Assembly: GCF_003343245.1 (NCBI RefSeq)
Contig: NZ_CP024901.1
Span: forward strand, 4,526,001-4,590,000
Direction of reading: 5' to 3'
Length of the DNA: 64,000 nucleotides
DNA from: Photorhabdus laumondii subsp. laumondii
Lineage (GTDB): Bacteria > Pseudomonadota > Gammaproteobacteria > Enterobacterales > Enterobacteriaceae
In this document: positions 10,342 through 20,668 of the stretch, in pieces
Position numbering within the stretch: the first letter of the stretch is position 1
Layout of the letters: every line of letters starts with the position of its first letter
Translations under genes and position numbers: made by a program
The notes under the pieces: generated by a model
Databases searched by the model: none
What the model was told of the DNA's origin: nothing
The model's input: only the letters and a program-made list of their open reading frames with translations

Positions 10342-10370
10342 GGCAATGAGAGCCTTTCCCTCTCATTGCC
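10342..10370. terminator. Bidirectional terminator shared by queC and fadM
   Basis: GGCAATGAGAG (10342-10352) pairs perfectly with CTCTCATTGCC (10360-10370) across a 7-nt loop. The fadM stop codon at 10363-10365 lies inside the stem, so the hairpin doubles as the 3' end of the fadM coding sequence. The plus-strand product is followed by CTGTTTTC. Confidence 0.75.
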
Positions 10371-10770
10371 CTGTTTTCACCAAAGCCCCCATTATTTCAC
10401 GTAATTCACCTTCAATAGATAATGCTCTTTGTGTCTTTCTATCAATCCAGACAAACGTAGTCTTAGCATCTGCAATGAGTTGATTATTCCTTCTACGTAT
10501 GATTTCCTGAGAAAATACACCACTTCTGTTCCTCAGTTCCGTCAATCGGCAATCCACTTCCAATTCATCGCCAAGAACTGCTGAACTACGATAATTAATA
10601 TTAATGTTGACCACTGCAAACCCAACATTGTTTCTCTGTATCCATTCCACTACAGAATGCTTATGCAACCATTCCCACCGAGCACTTTCCAGAAATTCTA
10701 AATAGCGAGCATTGTTCACATGTTGAAACAAATCTATATGATAACCATGAACTTTTATAATTGAACTCAT
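10363..10770 (-). CDS. fadM: Long-chain acyl-CoA thioesterase FadM
   Basis: A 135-residue single hot-dog thioesterase (YbaW/FadM; E. coli 132) that cleaves long-chain acyl-CoA intermediates of fatty-acid oxidation. The N-terminal YHIDLFQHVNNARYLEFLE holds the conserved aspartate and the HVNNARYLEFLE block of 4HBT-type enzymes. It stands between ybaV and queC on its own strand and ends inside the hairpin at 10342-10370. In E. coli fadM is under FadR; I could not identify a FadR site in the roughly 150 bp upstream. The start is the only ATG that keeps the full domain. Confidence 0.93.
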   Translation of the reverse strand: MSSIIKVHGYHIDLFQHVNNARYLEFLESARWEWLHKHSVVEWIQRNNVGFAVVNININYRSSAVLGDELEVDCRLTELRNRSGVFSQEIIRRRNNQLIADAKTTFVWIDRKTQRALSIEGELREIMGALVKTGQ

Positions 10771-10923
10771 AATATTGCCTTATGTTAAAGTCACTCGTCT
10801 GACTAGGTTGATTTCACAATAGCAAAACAAAAAATTCACACTAATTAAAGTGATTTATTTGCAACCTTGATCACAACATCCCCATTCACAAAAAAATCAT
10901 GAATGAGGATGATAGATAATATA

Positions 10924-11448
<525 letters not shown>

Positions 11449-13320
11449 TTATTCGGTATGCCCTAACTTAATTTTGGCTTTTTCACGCAAACTAATCAGT
11501 AAAGACTCCAGCATAGCGTTACCCATTTCACTCTGATAGCCATCAGTCATGCTTTTAATTTGTTCTTCGGATACAACACCTGGAGTAACTTTATCCAGTT
11601 GGATCAACACAACGTCATCCAAACTATTTTTCGTCAAACCATATTCTGCCTTACCTTCTTTTGGCAGTGGTAAAGCGAATACTGCACCAACTAACACATT
11701 ATCCTGAGATGTACGCTGAATAACCTGAGATTCACCAAATTGAATACCTGCATCTTTCAAGGCTTGCTCACCTTTACCTTCTTTTAAGGCGGTCAGTAAT
11801 TTCTCACTTTCGACTTGAAGCTGTTTTTCAGCTTTCTGGCGTTTAACCAGTTCAGTAACCTGATCTTTAACTTTCTCGAAAGGCTGTACTGTTTCTGGCT
11901 TATAATTATCTACACGCAGAACAAATGCACGATCACCTTCAACGGAGATAACATCAGAATTAGTTCCTGTTGGCCCCTGTCCATCAACAAGATTACCTTC
12001 AAAAATGGCATGAATAACGGCACCAAAATTAATCTCTGCTGGCACACTATTGCGATCAAACCAATCAGTCGTCACAACCTTAATACCTGAAACTTCCTCA
12101 GCCGCAGCTAAAGATTCATTATCGCTGGTAGCAGCATCACTGACTTTCTGTTGCAGAGCATAGAAAGCATCTACCGCTTTTTCCTGCTTAACCATTTTCT
12201 CAATTTCAGAACGAACTTCAGATAAGGGCTTAATTATTTGGGGTTTAACATCATCCAAATGGAAAATAGCGAAGCCATTAGGAACCTTAATCACAGAAGA
12301 AATTTGGCCTTTTTCTTTCAAATTAGCTTGTTTCAATTCTTCAGGAAGAGCATCTTCTTCCATCCAGCCGATCTCACCATGATTTTTCGCTGAAAACTTA
12401 TCCGTAGATTTTTTAGTCGCTAATTTACCAAAATCAGCACCCTTATTTAACTCATCAAACACGGTTCTGGCTTCAGATTCAGTTGCAAGCTGAATCAGAC
12501 TGTATTTTTTCTGCTCTGGTTGTGTATAACGCTTCAAATTATGCTCATAATAAGCATCAACATCAGCGGATGTAGCTGAAACTTTATTCATTTCATCTAC
12601 AGCATCCATCTTGATATAGCTGATTTTCACTTCTTCAGAAGCAATAAAGCTGCTCTTATTCAGATTATAGTAATCTTGCAAATCTTTATCTGTTACTTCC
12701 TGCTGCGCCTGAATTTTCTTCAGCTCCAGTGTAGCTATACGAGCAGTTCTCTGTTGCAGAAGCAATTCAGCATTGAGTTTCACCTCACCAGGCAATGCTA
12801 TTTCACTGCCAGAAAAGGCCATAATTAATTGTTGGTTAACTAAATTCTGGCGTGTTTGTTCCGCAAAAATATCCGGACTCATATTGAAACGGTTGAGCAA
12901 CTCCAGATATTTGTTGTTATCAAATTTACCGTCTGTCTGAAAGTAAGAAGTATTTCGGATAGAATCCTTAACTTGCTCATCACTAGCAGATAAACCCAAT
13001 TCACGGGAATATTGATCAATCAATGCATTATTAATTAGACGATCCAAAGCCTGATTACGAATCTGCTTCATGCTTTGTTCGTCACTTGCTAACACCGAGA
13101 ATTTATCTCCTAATTGCTCTTGCAATGCATTTCTCTCTTGCTGAAACGCCTGCTCCAATTGAGCACGACTGATAGCCTGGCCATTCACTTCGGCAGCATA
13201 ACTACCAGCTCCACTTGTCAGGTAGCCCCCAACCCCCGTCAAAACAAAAGACAGGATAATGAGAGCCAGCACGATTTTAAGCACAGGACTGTTTGCCGCC
13301 GTGCGTAGGTTGTCCATCAT
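11449..13320 (-). CDS. ppiD: Periplasmic folding chaperone PpiD
   Basis: A 623-residue SecYEG-associated chaperone (E. coli 623), anchored by one N-terminal transmembrane helix (about residues 16-34: VLKIVLALIILSFVLTGVGG) with the bulk in the periplasm. It has SurA-like N-terminal helices, then a parvulin-type domain at about 265-360 (KYSLIQLATESEA ... GFAIFHLDDV), then a C-terminal helical part. In E. coli the parvulin domain lacks prolyl isomerase activity. It follows hupB on the same strand but lies behind the hupB terminator, so it probably has its own promoter in 13321-13384. Two consecutive ATGs start the gene; the first is used here. Confidence 0.95.
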   Translation of the reverse strand: MMDNLRTAANSPVLKIVLALIILSFVLTGVGGYLTSGAGSYAAEVNGQAISRAQLEQAFQQERNALQEQLGDKFSVLASDEQSMKQIRNQALDRLINNALIDQYSRELGLSASDEQVKDSIRNTSYFQTDGKFDNNKYLELLNRFNMSPDIFAEQTRQNLVNQQLIMAFSGSEIALPGEVKLNAELLLQQRTARIATLELKKIQAQQEVTDKDLQDYYNLNKSSFIASEEVKISYIKMDAVDEMNKVSATSADVDAYYEHNLKRYTQPEQKKYSLIQLATESEARTVFDELNKGADFGKLATKKSTDKFSAKNHGEIGWMEEDALPEELKQANLKEKGQISSVIKVPNGFAIFHLDDVKPQIIKPLSEVRSEIEKMVKQEKAVDAFYALQQKVSDAATSDNESLAAAEEVSGIKVVTTDWFDRNSVPAEINFGAVIHAIFEGNLVDGQGPTGTNSDVISVEGDRAFVLRVDNYKPETVQPFEKVKDQVTELVKRQKAEKQLQVESEKLLTALKEGKGEQALKDAGIQFGESQVIQRTSQDNVLVGAVFALPLPKEGKAEYGLTKNSLDDVVLIQLDKVTPGVVSEEQIKSMTDGYQSEMGNAMLESLLISLREKAKIKLGHTE

Positions 13321-13384
13321 AAAGAGGCAAAACTCCGCTTTGGTGAAATTGAAAACGCCATATTACGCTAATTCAAGCGCTAAG

Positions 13385-13417
13385 AGAAAAAAAGCGCACC
13401 AATCAATTGATGCGCTT
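13385..13417 (-). terminator. Intrinsic terminator of hupB
   Basis: On the minus strand AAGCGCA...TGCGCTT forms a stem with a 12-nt loop followed by TTTTTTT. It is located downstream of the ERIC element, so the ERIC is carried in the hupB mRNA 3' end. Confidence 0.85.
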
Positions 13418-13464
13418 CTATTTTAACTTACCAAATCTGTCTCGTCAGTCTATGTTTACCAATA

Positions 13465-13582
13465 TATACCCGTTATCTTTCAAGTTGCTTCTTTGTTGGC
13501 TGCTCTCGGTCACATCGTTATCTATGCTCCCGGGGATTCACTCCCTTGCCGTCGCGATGCATCTTGAAATCCATAGGGTATA
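13465..13582. repeat. ERIC element, 118-bp variant
   Basis: The element is bounded by TATACCC at 13465 and GGGTATA ending at 13582. It contains the ERIC core CCCGGGGATTCACTCCCTTG and the inner pair TTTCAAG / CTTGAAA. It aligns along its length with the 127-bp copy at 58356-58482 but lacks about 9 bp (GCTCACCCC) left of centre. It lies 31 bp downstream of the hupB stop and upstream of the hupB terminator. Confidence 0.92.
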
Positions 13583-13613
13583 ACAAGGATTGACAAACAA
13601 TATTTAGTTCGTG

Positions 13614-13889
13614 TCACCCATTAACAGCGTCTTTCAAACCTTTACCTGGACGGAAAGCAGGTACTTTAGCCGCAGCAATTTTGAGCTCTTTTCCTGTTTG
13701 AGGGTTACGGCCTGTACGTGCAGAACGTTCACGAACAGCAAAAGTACCGAATCCCACCAGAGCAACATCATCACCATCCTTCAATGCACCCGTTACAGAA
13801 GAAATGAATGCATCTACTACACGCCCCGCAGCTGCTTTAGAAATATTAGAGTCAGCAGCAATTTTGTCGATCAGTTGTGATTTATTCAC
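13614..13889 (-). CDS. hupB: DNA-binding protein HU-beta
   Basis: A 91-residue histone-like protein that bends and compacts DNA and pairs with HU-alpha. Residues 1-10 [10 protein letters not shown], the hinge [21 protein letters not shown] and the beta-arm proline segment are canonical. The start is GTG at 13889, as in E. coli hupB, giving VNKSQL; an upstream in-frame start would add five unrelated residues. It lies immediately downstream of lon, from which a strong terminator separates it, and upstream of ppiD. An ERIC element has inserted in its 3' untranslated region. Confidence 0.98.
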   Translation of the reverse strand: MNKSQLIDKIAADSNISKAAAGRVVDAFISSVTGALKDGDDVALVGFGTFAVRERSARTGRNPQTGKELKIAAAKVPAFRPGKGLKDAVNG

Positions 13890-14035
13890 TCTTATCATCC
13901 CCATATAGTTTTTACTACCGCATCAGAATCCCAACGGATAACCCGATAGCAGTGCCGTTATATCAATCCTTTCCGATATTGGCAAGAAATCATAAGACAA
14001 CAAAATATTTATTAAGCAGTTTATCCAAGTTAATA

Positions 14036-14076
14036 ATATAAAAAGGCTGGTAAGCCTGAATTCACTTACCAGCCTA
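14036..14076 (-). terminator. Intrinsic terminator of lon
   Basis: GGCTGGTAAG and CTTACCAGCC (14045-14074) form a perfect 10-bp stem with a 10-nt loop. On the minus strand it is followed by TTTTTATA. It is placed about 45 bp past the lon stop. Confidence 0.9.
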
Positions 14077-14117
14077 TATTTCATTCATACTTATTGAAAA
14101 AATTCACTATTTTTGTA

Positions 14118-16472
14118 CTATTTGACTGACACTAATTCTGCGCCAAACACAGGGTCCTGCAATGTAATAGCCAAAACATCTTCAATACGTTTAACTGGAT
14201 GGATCTGTAGATCTGCAACAATGTTCTGGGGAATTTCTTCCAGATCACGTTTATTCTCTTCCGGAATTAAGACTGTTTTAATTCCACCTCGATGGGCAGC
14301 TAATAGTTTCTCTTTCAAGCCACCGATTGGCAGAACTAAACCACGCAACGTGATTTCGCCCGTCATAGCAACATCCGCCCGAACTGGATTACCGGTCAGG
14401 CAGGAGACCAATGCTGTACACATGGCGATACCCGCACTTGGGCCATCTTTTGGCGTCGCACCTTCCGGAACGTGGACATGAATATCCCGTTTCTCATAGA
14501 AATCAGAGTTGATACCCAACTTATCAGCACGAGCACGAACAACTGTTAATGCTGCCTGAATGGATTCCTGCATAACCTCACCGAGTGAGCCGGTATAGGT
14601 TAGTTTACCTTTCCCCGGAACACACGCGGTTTCAATGGTCAGTAAATCACCACCAACCTCAGTCCATGCAAGCCCTGTGACCTGACCAATACGGTTTTCT
14701 GTATCTGCACGACCATAATCCACACGTTGAACACCCAGATAATCTTTCAAGTTATCTGAATTGATTTCAATATGTTTTAAATTTTTATCCATTAACAATG
14801 TCTTCACCGTCTTACGGCACAGCTTAGAAATTTCTCGCTCTAAACTACGCACTCCGGCTTCACGAGTGTAGTAACGGATAATGCCAATAATAGCACTGTC
14901 ATCAACAGTTAATTCATTTTTTTTCAGAGCATTACGTTCAATCTGCTTAGGCAGCAAATGACGCTTGGCAATATTTAACTTTTCATCTTCGGTATAACCG
15001 GAAAGACGAATAATCTCCATGCGATCCAACAATGGTGCCGGAATCTTCATAGAGTTGGATGTTGCAACAAACATGACATCTGACAGATCATAATCGACCT
15101 CCAGATAATGGTCGTTAAATGCCACGTTCTGTTCTGGGTCCAAAACTTCCAATAAGGCAGAAGCTGGATCACCACGCATATCGGACGACATCTTATCAAT
15201 CTCGTCCAGTAGGAATAGGGGATTTTTCACTCCAACCTTGGACATTTTTTGAATCAATTTGCCCGGCATAGAGCCAATATAAGTACGGCGATGACCACGA
15301 ATTTCCGCTTCATCACGGACCCCACCCAATGCCATACGCACATATTTCCGCCCGGTCGCTCGTGCAATAGACTGACCTAAAGAGGTTTTACCCACCCCAG
15401 GAGGACCAACCAGACATAAAATCGGTCCTTTAATTTTGCTAATTCGGCTTTGTACCGCTAGATACTCAAGGATACGCTCTTTCACACGCTCTAAACCATA
15501 ATGGTCGGTATCCAGAGTTTCCTGAGCTTTAACCAAATCTTTTTTAACTTTACTGCGAGCAACCCACGGAACCTGCACCATCCAATCGATATAGCTACGG
15601 ACAACTGTCGCTTCCGCCGACATAGGAGACATCATTTTCAGTTTTTGCAATTCAGCTTCGGCTTTTTCACGAGCTTCTTTGGGCATTTTTGCCGCTTCAA
15701 TTTTGCGCTTCAGAGTTTCATACTCATCAGGCGCATCATCCATTTCACCCAGTTCTTTTTGAATTGCTTTCATCTGCTCATTCAGGTAGTACTCGCGCTG
15801 ACTTTTTTCCATTTGTTTTTTCACGCGGTTACGGATGCGCTTTTCTACCTGTAACAAATCAATTTCTGATTCCATCATTGCCATCAGATATTCAAGACGC
15901 TCAACGACATCAGACATTTCCAAAACAGTCTGTTTATCACTGAGTTTCAATGGCATATGCGCAGCAATTGTATCAGCTAATTTAGCTGCATCTTCAACAC
16001 TGTGTAGCGAAGTCAAAACCTCTGGCGGGATTTTTTTATTTAGCTTAATGTAGCCTTCAAACTGATTAATAGCTGTCCTGATCATCACTTCCTGCTCACG
16101 TTCATCAACGATCGGTGAGTCAAGATACTCAGCATGAGCAGAAAAATGTTCGCCATTGTCAGTCAGAGTTGTAATGCGGGCACGTTTCAACCCTTCGACA
16201 AGCACTTTTACGGTGCCGTCAGGCAATTTTAACATCTGTAAAATAGAAGCTACTGTACCAACGGAGAAAAGGTCATTAACCCCTGGCTCATCAGTTGAAG
16301 CTTCTTTTTGCGCAACCAACATGATCTGTTTGTCATGATCCATTGCTGCTTCTAGGCAGTGAATAGACTTCTCACGCCCTACAAACAATGGGATCACCAT
16401 ATGCGGGTAAACCACCACATCGCGCAGAGGCAATACAGGGATTTCTATGCGTTCGGAACGCTCAAGATTCAT
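14118..16472 (-). CDS. lon: ATP-dependent protease Lon
   Basis: A 784-residue AAA+ protease, the same length as E. coli Lon, degrading misfolded and regulatory proteins. It has an N-terminal LON substrate domain (about 1-200), coiled coil, then AAA+ with Walker A GPPGVGKTS and Walker B LFLLDEIDKM. The C-terminal protease domain has catalytic serine in PKDGPSAGIAM (about residue 679) and lysine in GGLKEKLLAAHRGG (about 722). Conserved order clpP-clpX-lon-hupB is retained. A heat-shock sigma-32 promoter (16561-16589) precedes it, and a perfect 7-bp hairpin lies in the leader. Nothing is truncated. Confidence 0.99.
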   Translation of the reverse strand: MNLERSERIEIPVLPLRDVVVYPHMVIPLFVGREKSIHCLEAAMDHDKQIMLVAQKEASTDEPGVNDLFSVGTVASILQMLKLPDGTVKVLVEGLKRARITTLTDNGEHFSAHAEYLDSPIVDEREQEVMIRTAINQFEGYIKLNKKIPPEVLTSLHSVEDAAKLADTIAAHMPLKLSDKQTVLEMSDVVERLEYLMAMMESEIDLLQVEKRIRNRVKKQMEKSQREYYLNEQMKAIQKELGEMDDAPDEYETLKRKIEAAKMPKEAREKAEAELQKLKMMSPMSAEATVVRSYIDWMVQVPWVARSKVKKDLVKAQETLDTDHYGLERVKERILEYLAVQSRISKIKGPILCLVGPPGVGKTSLGQSIARATGRKYVRMALGGVRDEAEIRGHRRTYIGSMPGKLIQKMSKVGVKNPLFLLDEIDKMSSDMRGDPASALLEVLDPEQNVAFNDHYLEVDYDLSDVMFVATSNSMKIPAPLLDRMEIIRLSGYTEDEKLNIAKRHLLPKQIERNALKKNELTVDDSAIIGIIRYYTREAGVRSLEREISKLCRKTVKTLLMDKNLKHIEINSDNLKDYLGVQRVDYGRADTENRIGQVTGLAWTEVGGDLLTIETACVPGKGKLTYTGSLGEVMQESIQAALTVVRARADKLGINSDFYEKRDIHVHVPEGATPKDGPSAGIAMCTALVSCLTGNPVRADVAMTGEITLRGLVLPIGGLKEKLLAAHRGGIKTVLIPEENKRDLEEIPQNIVADLQIHPVKRIEDVLAITLQDPVFGAELVSVK

Positions 16473-16514
16473 AGAGCTCTCTCTTCGTTTAGCTTTCGCC
16501 AGTTTTTAGGGAAT

Positions 16515-16538
16515 CTCGTGAAACGCGGTTCTCACGAG
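16515..16538 (-). promoter_or_regulatory. Hairpin in the lon 5' leader
   Basis: CTCGTGA and TCACGAG form a perfect 7-bp stem with a 10-nt loop. It lies between the predicted sigma-32 start (about 16553) and the lon ATG at 16472, hence within the mRNA leader. The role is unknown; it could stabilise the 5' end or modulate translation with temperature. Confidence 0.5.
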
Positions 16539-16560
16539 TTTCACTCCATAGAATATAAAA

Positions 16561-16589
16561 TATATGGGGACAGGAATTTGACATTCAAT
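16561..16589 (-). promoter_or_regulatory. Sigma-32 heat-shock promoter of lon
   Basis: Minus-strand -35 is ATTGAA (16584-16589) and the -10 is CCCCATATA (16561-16569), with a 14-nt spacer. The sigma-32 consensus is CTTGAA - 13 to 15 nt - CCCCATNTA, so the -10 matches fully and the -35 misses one base. It is about 90 bp before the lon ATG. Confidence 0.85.
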
Positions 16590-16611
16590 AGTATGATACT
16601 TTAATAAAAAT

Positions 16612-16636
16612 AAAATGAGGGTAGTCCCCTCATTTT
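16612..16636 (-). terminator. Intrinsic terminator of clpX
   Basis: AAAATGAGGG pairs with CCCTCATTTT, and the minus-strand product continues ATTTTTATT. It lies 45 bp past the clpX stop and just upstream of the lon promoter. Confidence 0.85.
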
Positions 16637-16680
16637 ATTTAATAATATCTCGTTTAGCGAATTCCCTATCCTAGACTCAA

Positions 16681-17952
16681 TTATTCACCAGAAACTTGGG
16701 CATCCGGTTTGCTGTAAATTAGTAAAGGCGCAGATTGACCATTGACAACCGATTCATCTACAACAACTTTCCCAACGTTTTCCATTGATGGCAGATCATA
16801 CATAGTGTCCAGCAATGCGCCTTCAACGATAGAACGCAGGCCGCGGGCACCTGTCTTACGAACCATTGCTTTCTTAGCAATAGCCGTCAGGGCTTCACTT
16901 CTGAATTCCAGATCAACACCTTCAAGGTTAAACAGTGCTTGATACTGCTTAGTCAACGCATTTTTAGGCTCTTTCAAAATCTGGATCAACGCTTCCTCAC
17001 TCAATTCACTGAGCGTGGCAACAACAGGTAACCGCCCAATAAATTCAGGGATAAGACCAAATTTGATGAGATCTTCTGGCTCAGCCTGTGCAAGCAATTC
17101 GCCTTCAGTCGCTTTTTCTGACTCACCTTTGACTTTCGCACTAAATCCAATACCTGTACTGGTATTTAGACGCTGACCAATCACTTTATCCAAACCTGCA
17201 AACGCACCACCACAAATAAACAGGATCTTAGAGGTATCTACCTGTAAAAACTCCTGTTGTGGATGTTTACGCCCCCCCTGAGGAGGAACCGCAGCAATTG
17301 TACCTTCAATCAGTTTCAGCAGCGCTTGCTGTACACCCTCACCTGAAACATCCCGAGTAATTGACGGGTTATCAGATTTACGTGAAATCTTGTCAATTTC
17401 ATCAATGTAAACAATACCGCGCTGAGCTTTTTGCACATCGTAGTCACATTTTTGCAGTAATTTCTGAATAATGTTTTCTACGTCTTCTCCCACATATCCC
17501 GCTTCAGTCAGCGTAGTCGCATCTGCCATAGTAAAAGGAACATCAAGATAACGGGCCAATGTTTCAGCCAATAGTGTTTTACCACTCCCTGTCGGCCCAA
17601 TCAGCAGGATATTACTTTTACCTAATTCAACACCGTTACTGGTATCGCCATTACGTAACCGCTTGTAATGGTTATAAACAGCAACCGCCAACACTTTTTT
17701 CGCCGTTTCCTGGCCGATCACATAATCATCCAAATGCTGACGAATTTCATGAGGCGTTGGTAATGCATTACGCTCACGATGTGGTACAAGCTCTTTAATT
17801 TCTTCGCGAATGATGTCGTTACATAAATCCACACATTCATCGCAGATATACACTGACGGGCCAGCAATCAATTTTCGCACTTCATGTTGGCTTTTCCCGC
17901 AGAAAGAGCAATACAGCAGCTTTCCTGAACCGTCTTTGCGCTTATCTGTCAT
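16681..17952 (-). CDS. clpX: ATP-dependent unfoldase ClpX
   Basis: A 423-residue AAA+ unfoldase (E. coli 424) that delivers substrates, such as SsrA-tagged proteins, to ClpP. The N-terminal zinc-binding domain has CSFC and CDEC cysteine pairs (residues about 15-40). Walker A is [15 protein letters not shown], Walker B is [10 protein letters not shown], and the ClpP-docking loop is in the IGF segment ([10 protein letters not shown]). It lies 136 bp downstream of clpP on the same strand and is followed by its own terminator. Confidence 0.99.
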   Translation of the reverse strand: MTDKRKDGSGKLLYCSFCGKSQHEVRKLIAGPSVYICDECVDLCNDIIREEIKELVPHRERNALPTPHEIRQHLDDYVIGQETAKKVLAVAVYNHYKRLRNGDTSNGVELGKSNILLIGPTGSGKTLLAETLARYLDVPFTMADATTLTEAGYVGEDVENIIQKLLQKCDYDVQKAQRGIVYIDEIDKISRKSDNPSITRDVSGEGVQQALLKLIEGTIAAVPPQGGRKHPQQEFLQVDTSKILFICGGAFAGLDKVIGQRLNTSTGIGFSAKVKGESEKATEGELLAQAEPEDLIKFGLIPEFIGRLPVVATLSELSEEALIQILKEPKNALTKQYQALFNLEGVDLEFRSEALTAIAKKAMVRKTGARGLRSIVEGALLDTMYDLPSMENVGKVVVDESVVNGQSAPLLIYSKPDAQVSGE

Positions 17953-18088
17953 CAGTACAACCTCACTTTATCAACTGCTCACCCAGATTCGTCTGGCAAA
18001 GCAGGAAACTTCTGCTATTACCCCGAACGTCATAGCTTTACCAAGTGGTAAGCCGAATGTTTATATTATAGCTTCCGGGAATAATAAA

Positions 18089-18712
18089 TTAATCGCGATG
18101 GGTGAAAATCTTATCAACCAATCCATACTCTACGGCTTCGTCTGCTGACAAGAAACGATCACGTTCTGTATCTTTCGCGATCTCTTCAATCGGTCTTCCC
18201 GTATGTTTTGCCATCAACTCATTCATACGCGATTTTACTTTCAGTATTTCCTGAGCGTGAATTTCAATATCTGTAGCTTGCCCCTGGAAACCGCCTAATG
18301 GCTGATGAATCATAACCCGGGAATTTGGCAAGCAGATACGTTTTCCCTTTGCCCCAGCAGTCAACAAGAATGCTCCCATTGAACATGCCTGCCCCATACA
18401 AATAGTACTGACATCCGGTTTAATAAACTGCATCGTATCATAGATGGACATTCCCGCAGTAATCACACCACCTGGTGAATTGATATATAAGAAAATATCT
18501 TTTTCCGGATTCTCTGCTTCAAGAAACAACATCTGAGCTGCAACCAGATTTGCCATGTGATCTTCAACCTGACCGGTCAGGAAAATAATACGCTCTTTTA
18601 ATAAGCGAGAATAGATATCGTATGAACGTTCTCCACGAGTAGTCTGTTCAACTACCATCGGCACCAAAGCCATGTGAGGCGCATATTGATCCCGCTTGTC
18701 GCTATATGACAT
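18089..18712 (-). CDS. clpP: ClpP protease subunit
   Basis: A 207-residue serine protease, identical in length to the E. coli precursor. The catalytic triad is S111 ([11 protein letters not shown]), H136 (MIHQPLGG) and D185 ([10 protein letters not shown]). The first about 14 residues would be removed as a propeptide. Fourteen subunits form the proteolytic chamber with ClpX or ClpA caps. The gene precedes clpX and follows tig, from which a terminator separates it. A 16-bp perfect palindrome lies at 18806-18821 in the upstream region. Confidence 0.99.
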   Translation of the reverse strand: MSYSDKRDQYAPHMALVPMVVEQTTRGERSYDIYSRLLKERIIFLTGQVEDHMANLVAAQMLFLEAENPEKDIFLYINSPGGVITAGMSIYDTMQFIKPDVSTICMGQACSMGAFLLTAGAKGKRICLPNSRVMIHQPLGGFQGQATDIEIHAQEILKVKSRMNELMAKHTGRPIEEIAKDTERDRFLSADEAVEYGLVDKIFTHRD

Positions 18713-18805
18713 TTTCGTCTCCTAATAGAATTCATGTTGGTGCCATTCATAACCAATTCTACTTGAGATAAGCGATGATGACCATGATTCAAAGTTAGCC
18801 AGTCA

Positions 18806-18821
18806 AGGGGGAATTCCCCCT
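18806..18821. repeat. 16-bp perfect palindrome upstream of clpP
   Basis: AGGGGGAATTCCCCCT is self-complementary over its full length. It lies about 95 bp before the clpP ATG and beyond the tig terminator, so in the clpP promoter region. No known regulator site was recognised. Confidence 0.6.
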
Positions 18822-18908
18822 GAAAAATTTGGCAATCATATACATAATATTAAAAAGGATCTGAGGGTAAACCCACTTTTTTCAAGAAAAATCTTGCCTC
18901 TTAATTTA

Positions 18909-18938
18909 TAAAAAAACCCGCAGGTTAATCTGCGGGTT
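18909..18938 (-). terminator. Intrinsic terminator of tig
   Basis: AACCCGCA/TGCGGGTT forms an 8-bp stem with an 8-nt loop, followed on the minus strand by a run of T. It is located 48 bp past the tig stop. Confidence 0.9.
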
Positions 18939-18985
18939 CATTTCACTGAGATGATAAATTCATTATCTCATGACAAAACTAAAAC

Positions 18986-20290
18986 TTATGCCATTTGATT
19001 CTGATTCATTAACTCATTGAAAGTTGTTTCTTTTTCAGAAACTTTTGCTTTACCCAAAAGAACTTCAACAGCTTGTTCTTCTAAAGCAACATTACGAACA
19101 TTATTCATCAATTCTTGGTTTTTACCATAGAATTCGATCACTTCTTGAGGAGCTTCATAGGCAGAAGCCATTTCCTCAATTAATGCTTTAACACGTTCTT
19201 CATCAGCTTTCAGCTCATTACTACTGATAACTTCGCCTAATAACAAACCAACAACAACGCGACGCTTAGCTTGTTCTTCAAACAGTTCACGAGGCAGTTC
19301 CAAAGCTTGTTTTTCATTGCCACCGAAACGCTGAGCAGATTGACGGCGCAGAACATCAATTTCGCTATCAACAATAGCAGCAGGAACGTCGATTTCGTTA
19401 ACCTTAACTAATCCATCGATAACCTGAGACTTAATACGGTTACGAACTGCATTTTTCAGTTCACGCTCCATATTTTTACGTACTTCTGCACGCAGGCCAT
19501 CAACAGTGCCATCAGCAATACCGAAACGTTTGATGAATTCTTCATTAAACTCTGGCAGCTCACGCTGTTCCACTTTTTTCAACGTGATTGCAAACTTAGC
19601 CGCTTTACCTTTCAGATTTTCAGCGTGATAATCTTCTGGGAAATTGACATCAATGGTAAATTCTTCCCCTGCTTTATGACCAACAATGCCCTCTTCAAAA
19701 CCTGGGATCATACGGCCCTGGCCCATAGCCAGCACAAAATCGGAAGCCTTACCACCTTCGAACTCTTCACCATCAACAGAACCATTGAAGTCAACAGTCA
19801 CACGATCTTCTGCACCAACAGCTTCTTCGGTTTCTTTCCAATTAGCCTGCTGCTTACGCAATGTTTCCAGCATTGCATCAACATCTTCGTCTTTTACTTC
19901 AACAACGGGCTTTTCAACTTCAATAGATTCCAGATCTTTCAATTCAATTTCTGGATAAACTTCAAACTCTACAGAGTAAGTGAAATCTTCACCATTTTTG
20001 AATTGTTCTGGTGCATAACTTGGCGCACCTGCTGGATTAATTTTTTGTTCGATGATTGCATTAATAAAGTTACGTTGCATCAGATCACTCAGAACGTCCT
20101 GAATGACAGAAGCACCGTAACGTTGTTTAACAACGTTCATAGGCACTTTGCCTTTACGGAAACCATCGATACGAACTTTTTTTGCTACATTGACCAACTC
20201 ACTACTAACTGCTTTCTCAACATCGGCAGCAGGAACGGTGATTGTCACACGACGCCCAAGGCCTTGAGTGGTTTCAACAGAAACTTGCAT
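18986..20290 (-). CDS. tig: Trigger factor
   Basis: A 434-residue ribosome-associated chaperone and prolyl isomerase (E. coli 432). The N-terminal ribosome-binding loop has the signature GFRKGKVP near residue 45. The FKBP-type domain (about 150-245) contains [15 protein letters not shown] and [16 protein letters not shown]. The C-terminal helical arms form the cradle. It is the first gene upstream of clpP-clpX-lon in the standard order and is monocistronic by virtue of its terminator. A TATAAT on the minus strand at 20463-20468 is a candidate -10 about 175 bp upstream. Confidence 0.98.
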
Positions 20291-20668
20291 CTTTTTACCT
20301 CAAAAAAATCATAGTGCTCGGTCAACTCCAGAGACCATACAACCAGCACATATTTTATGCACCAATCGCAACACTCTCTAAGAACCGGGGCGGTCGCATT
20401 TAAAAACCGAGAATCCCTGATGTCAGAAGCGTCCCGAAACCATTCTAAAAATTAGACGCGACATTATAGCGATGCAGACGGTGTGAGTCGAGAATTGCTG
20501 AAAAAAGCCCGAACTATTCATCAACTTCACAGGATAACGATTATTCAGCGGCTAAATTTGCATCCAAAATGTATCATATATAAAACGTAAAAACGGCCCG
20601 AAGACCGTTCACTGAATTTATTCTATTGTGTAAGAAAACGCCCCAAATTAAGTATCAATCAGCGGATT
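20291..20668. promoter_or_regulatory. tig upstream region
   Basis: This 378-bp gap between tig and bolA, both minus-strand genes, contains the bolA terminator (20586-20610) and the tig promoter region. The best -10 candidate is TATAAT (minus strand, 20463-20468) with no strong -35. No open frame of interest or repeat was seen. Confidence 0.5.
20586..20610 (-). terminator. Intrinsic terminator of bolA
   Basis: On the minus strand AACGG-TCTTCGGG-CCGTT is followed by TTTACG. A UUCG-like tetraloop caps the stem. It is located about 60 bp after the bolA stop. Confidence 0.8.

Noticed and set aside
15501..15854. 117-codon Phe-rich frame antisense to lon
   Set aside because: Shadow of the Lon coiled-coil region (Lys/Glu codons read backwards as Phe/Leu).
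19625..20314. 229-codon frame antisense to tig
   Set aside because: Entirely inside the secure tig gene; composition (Phe/Asn/Ile-rich) is that of a complement frame.
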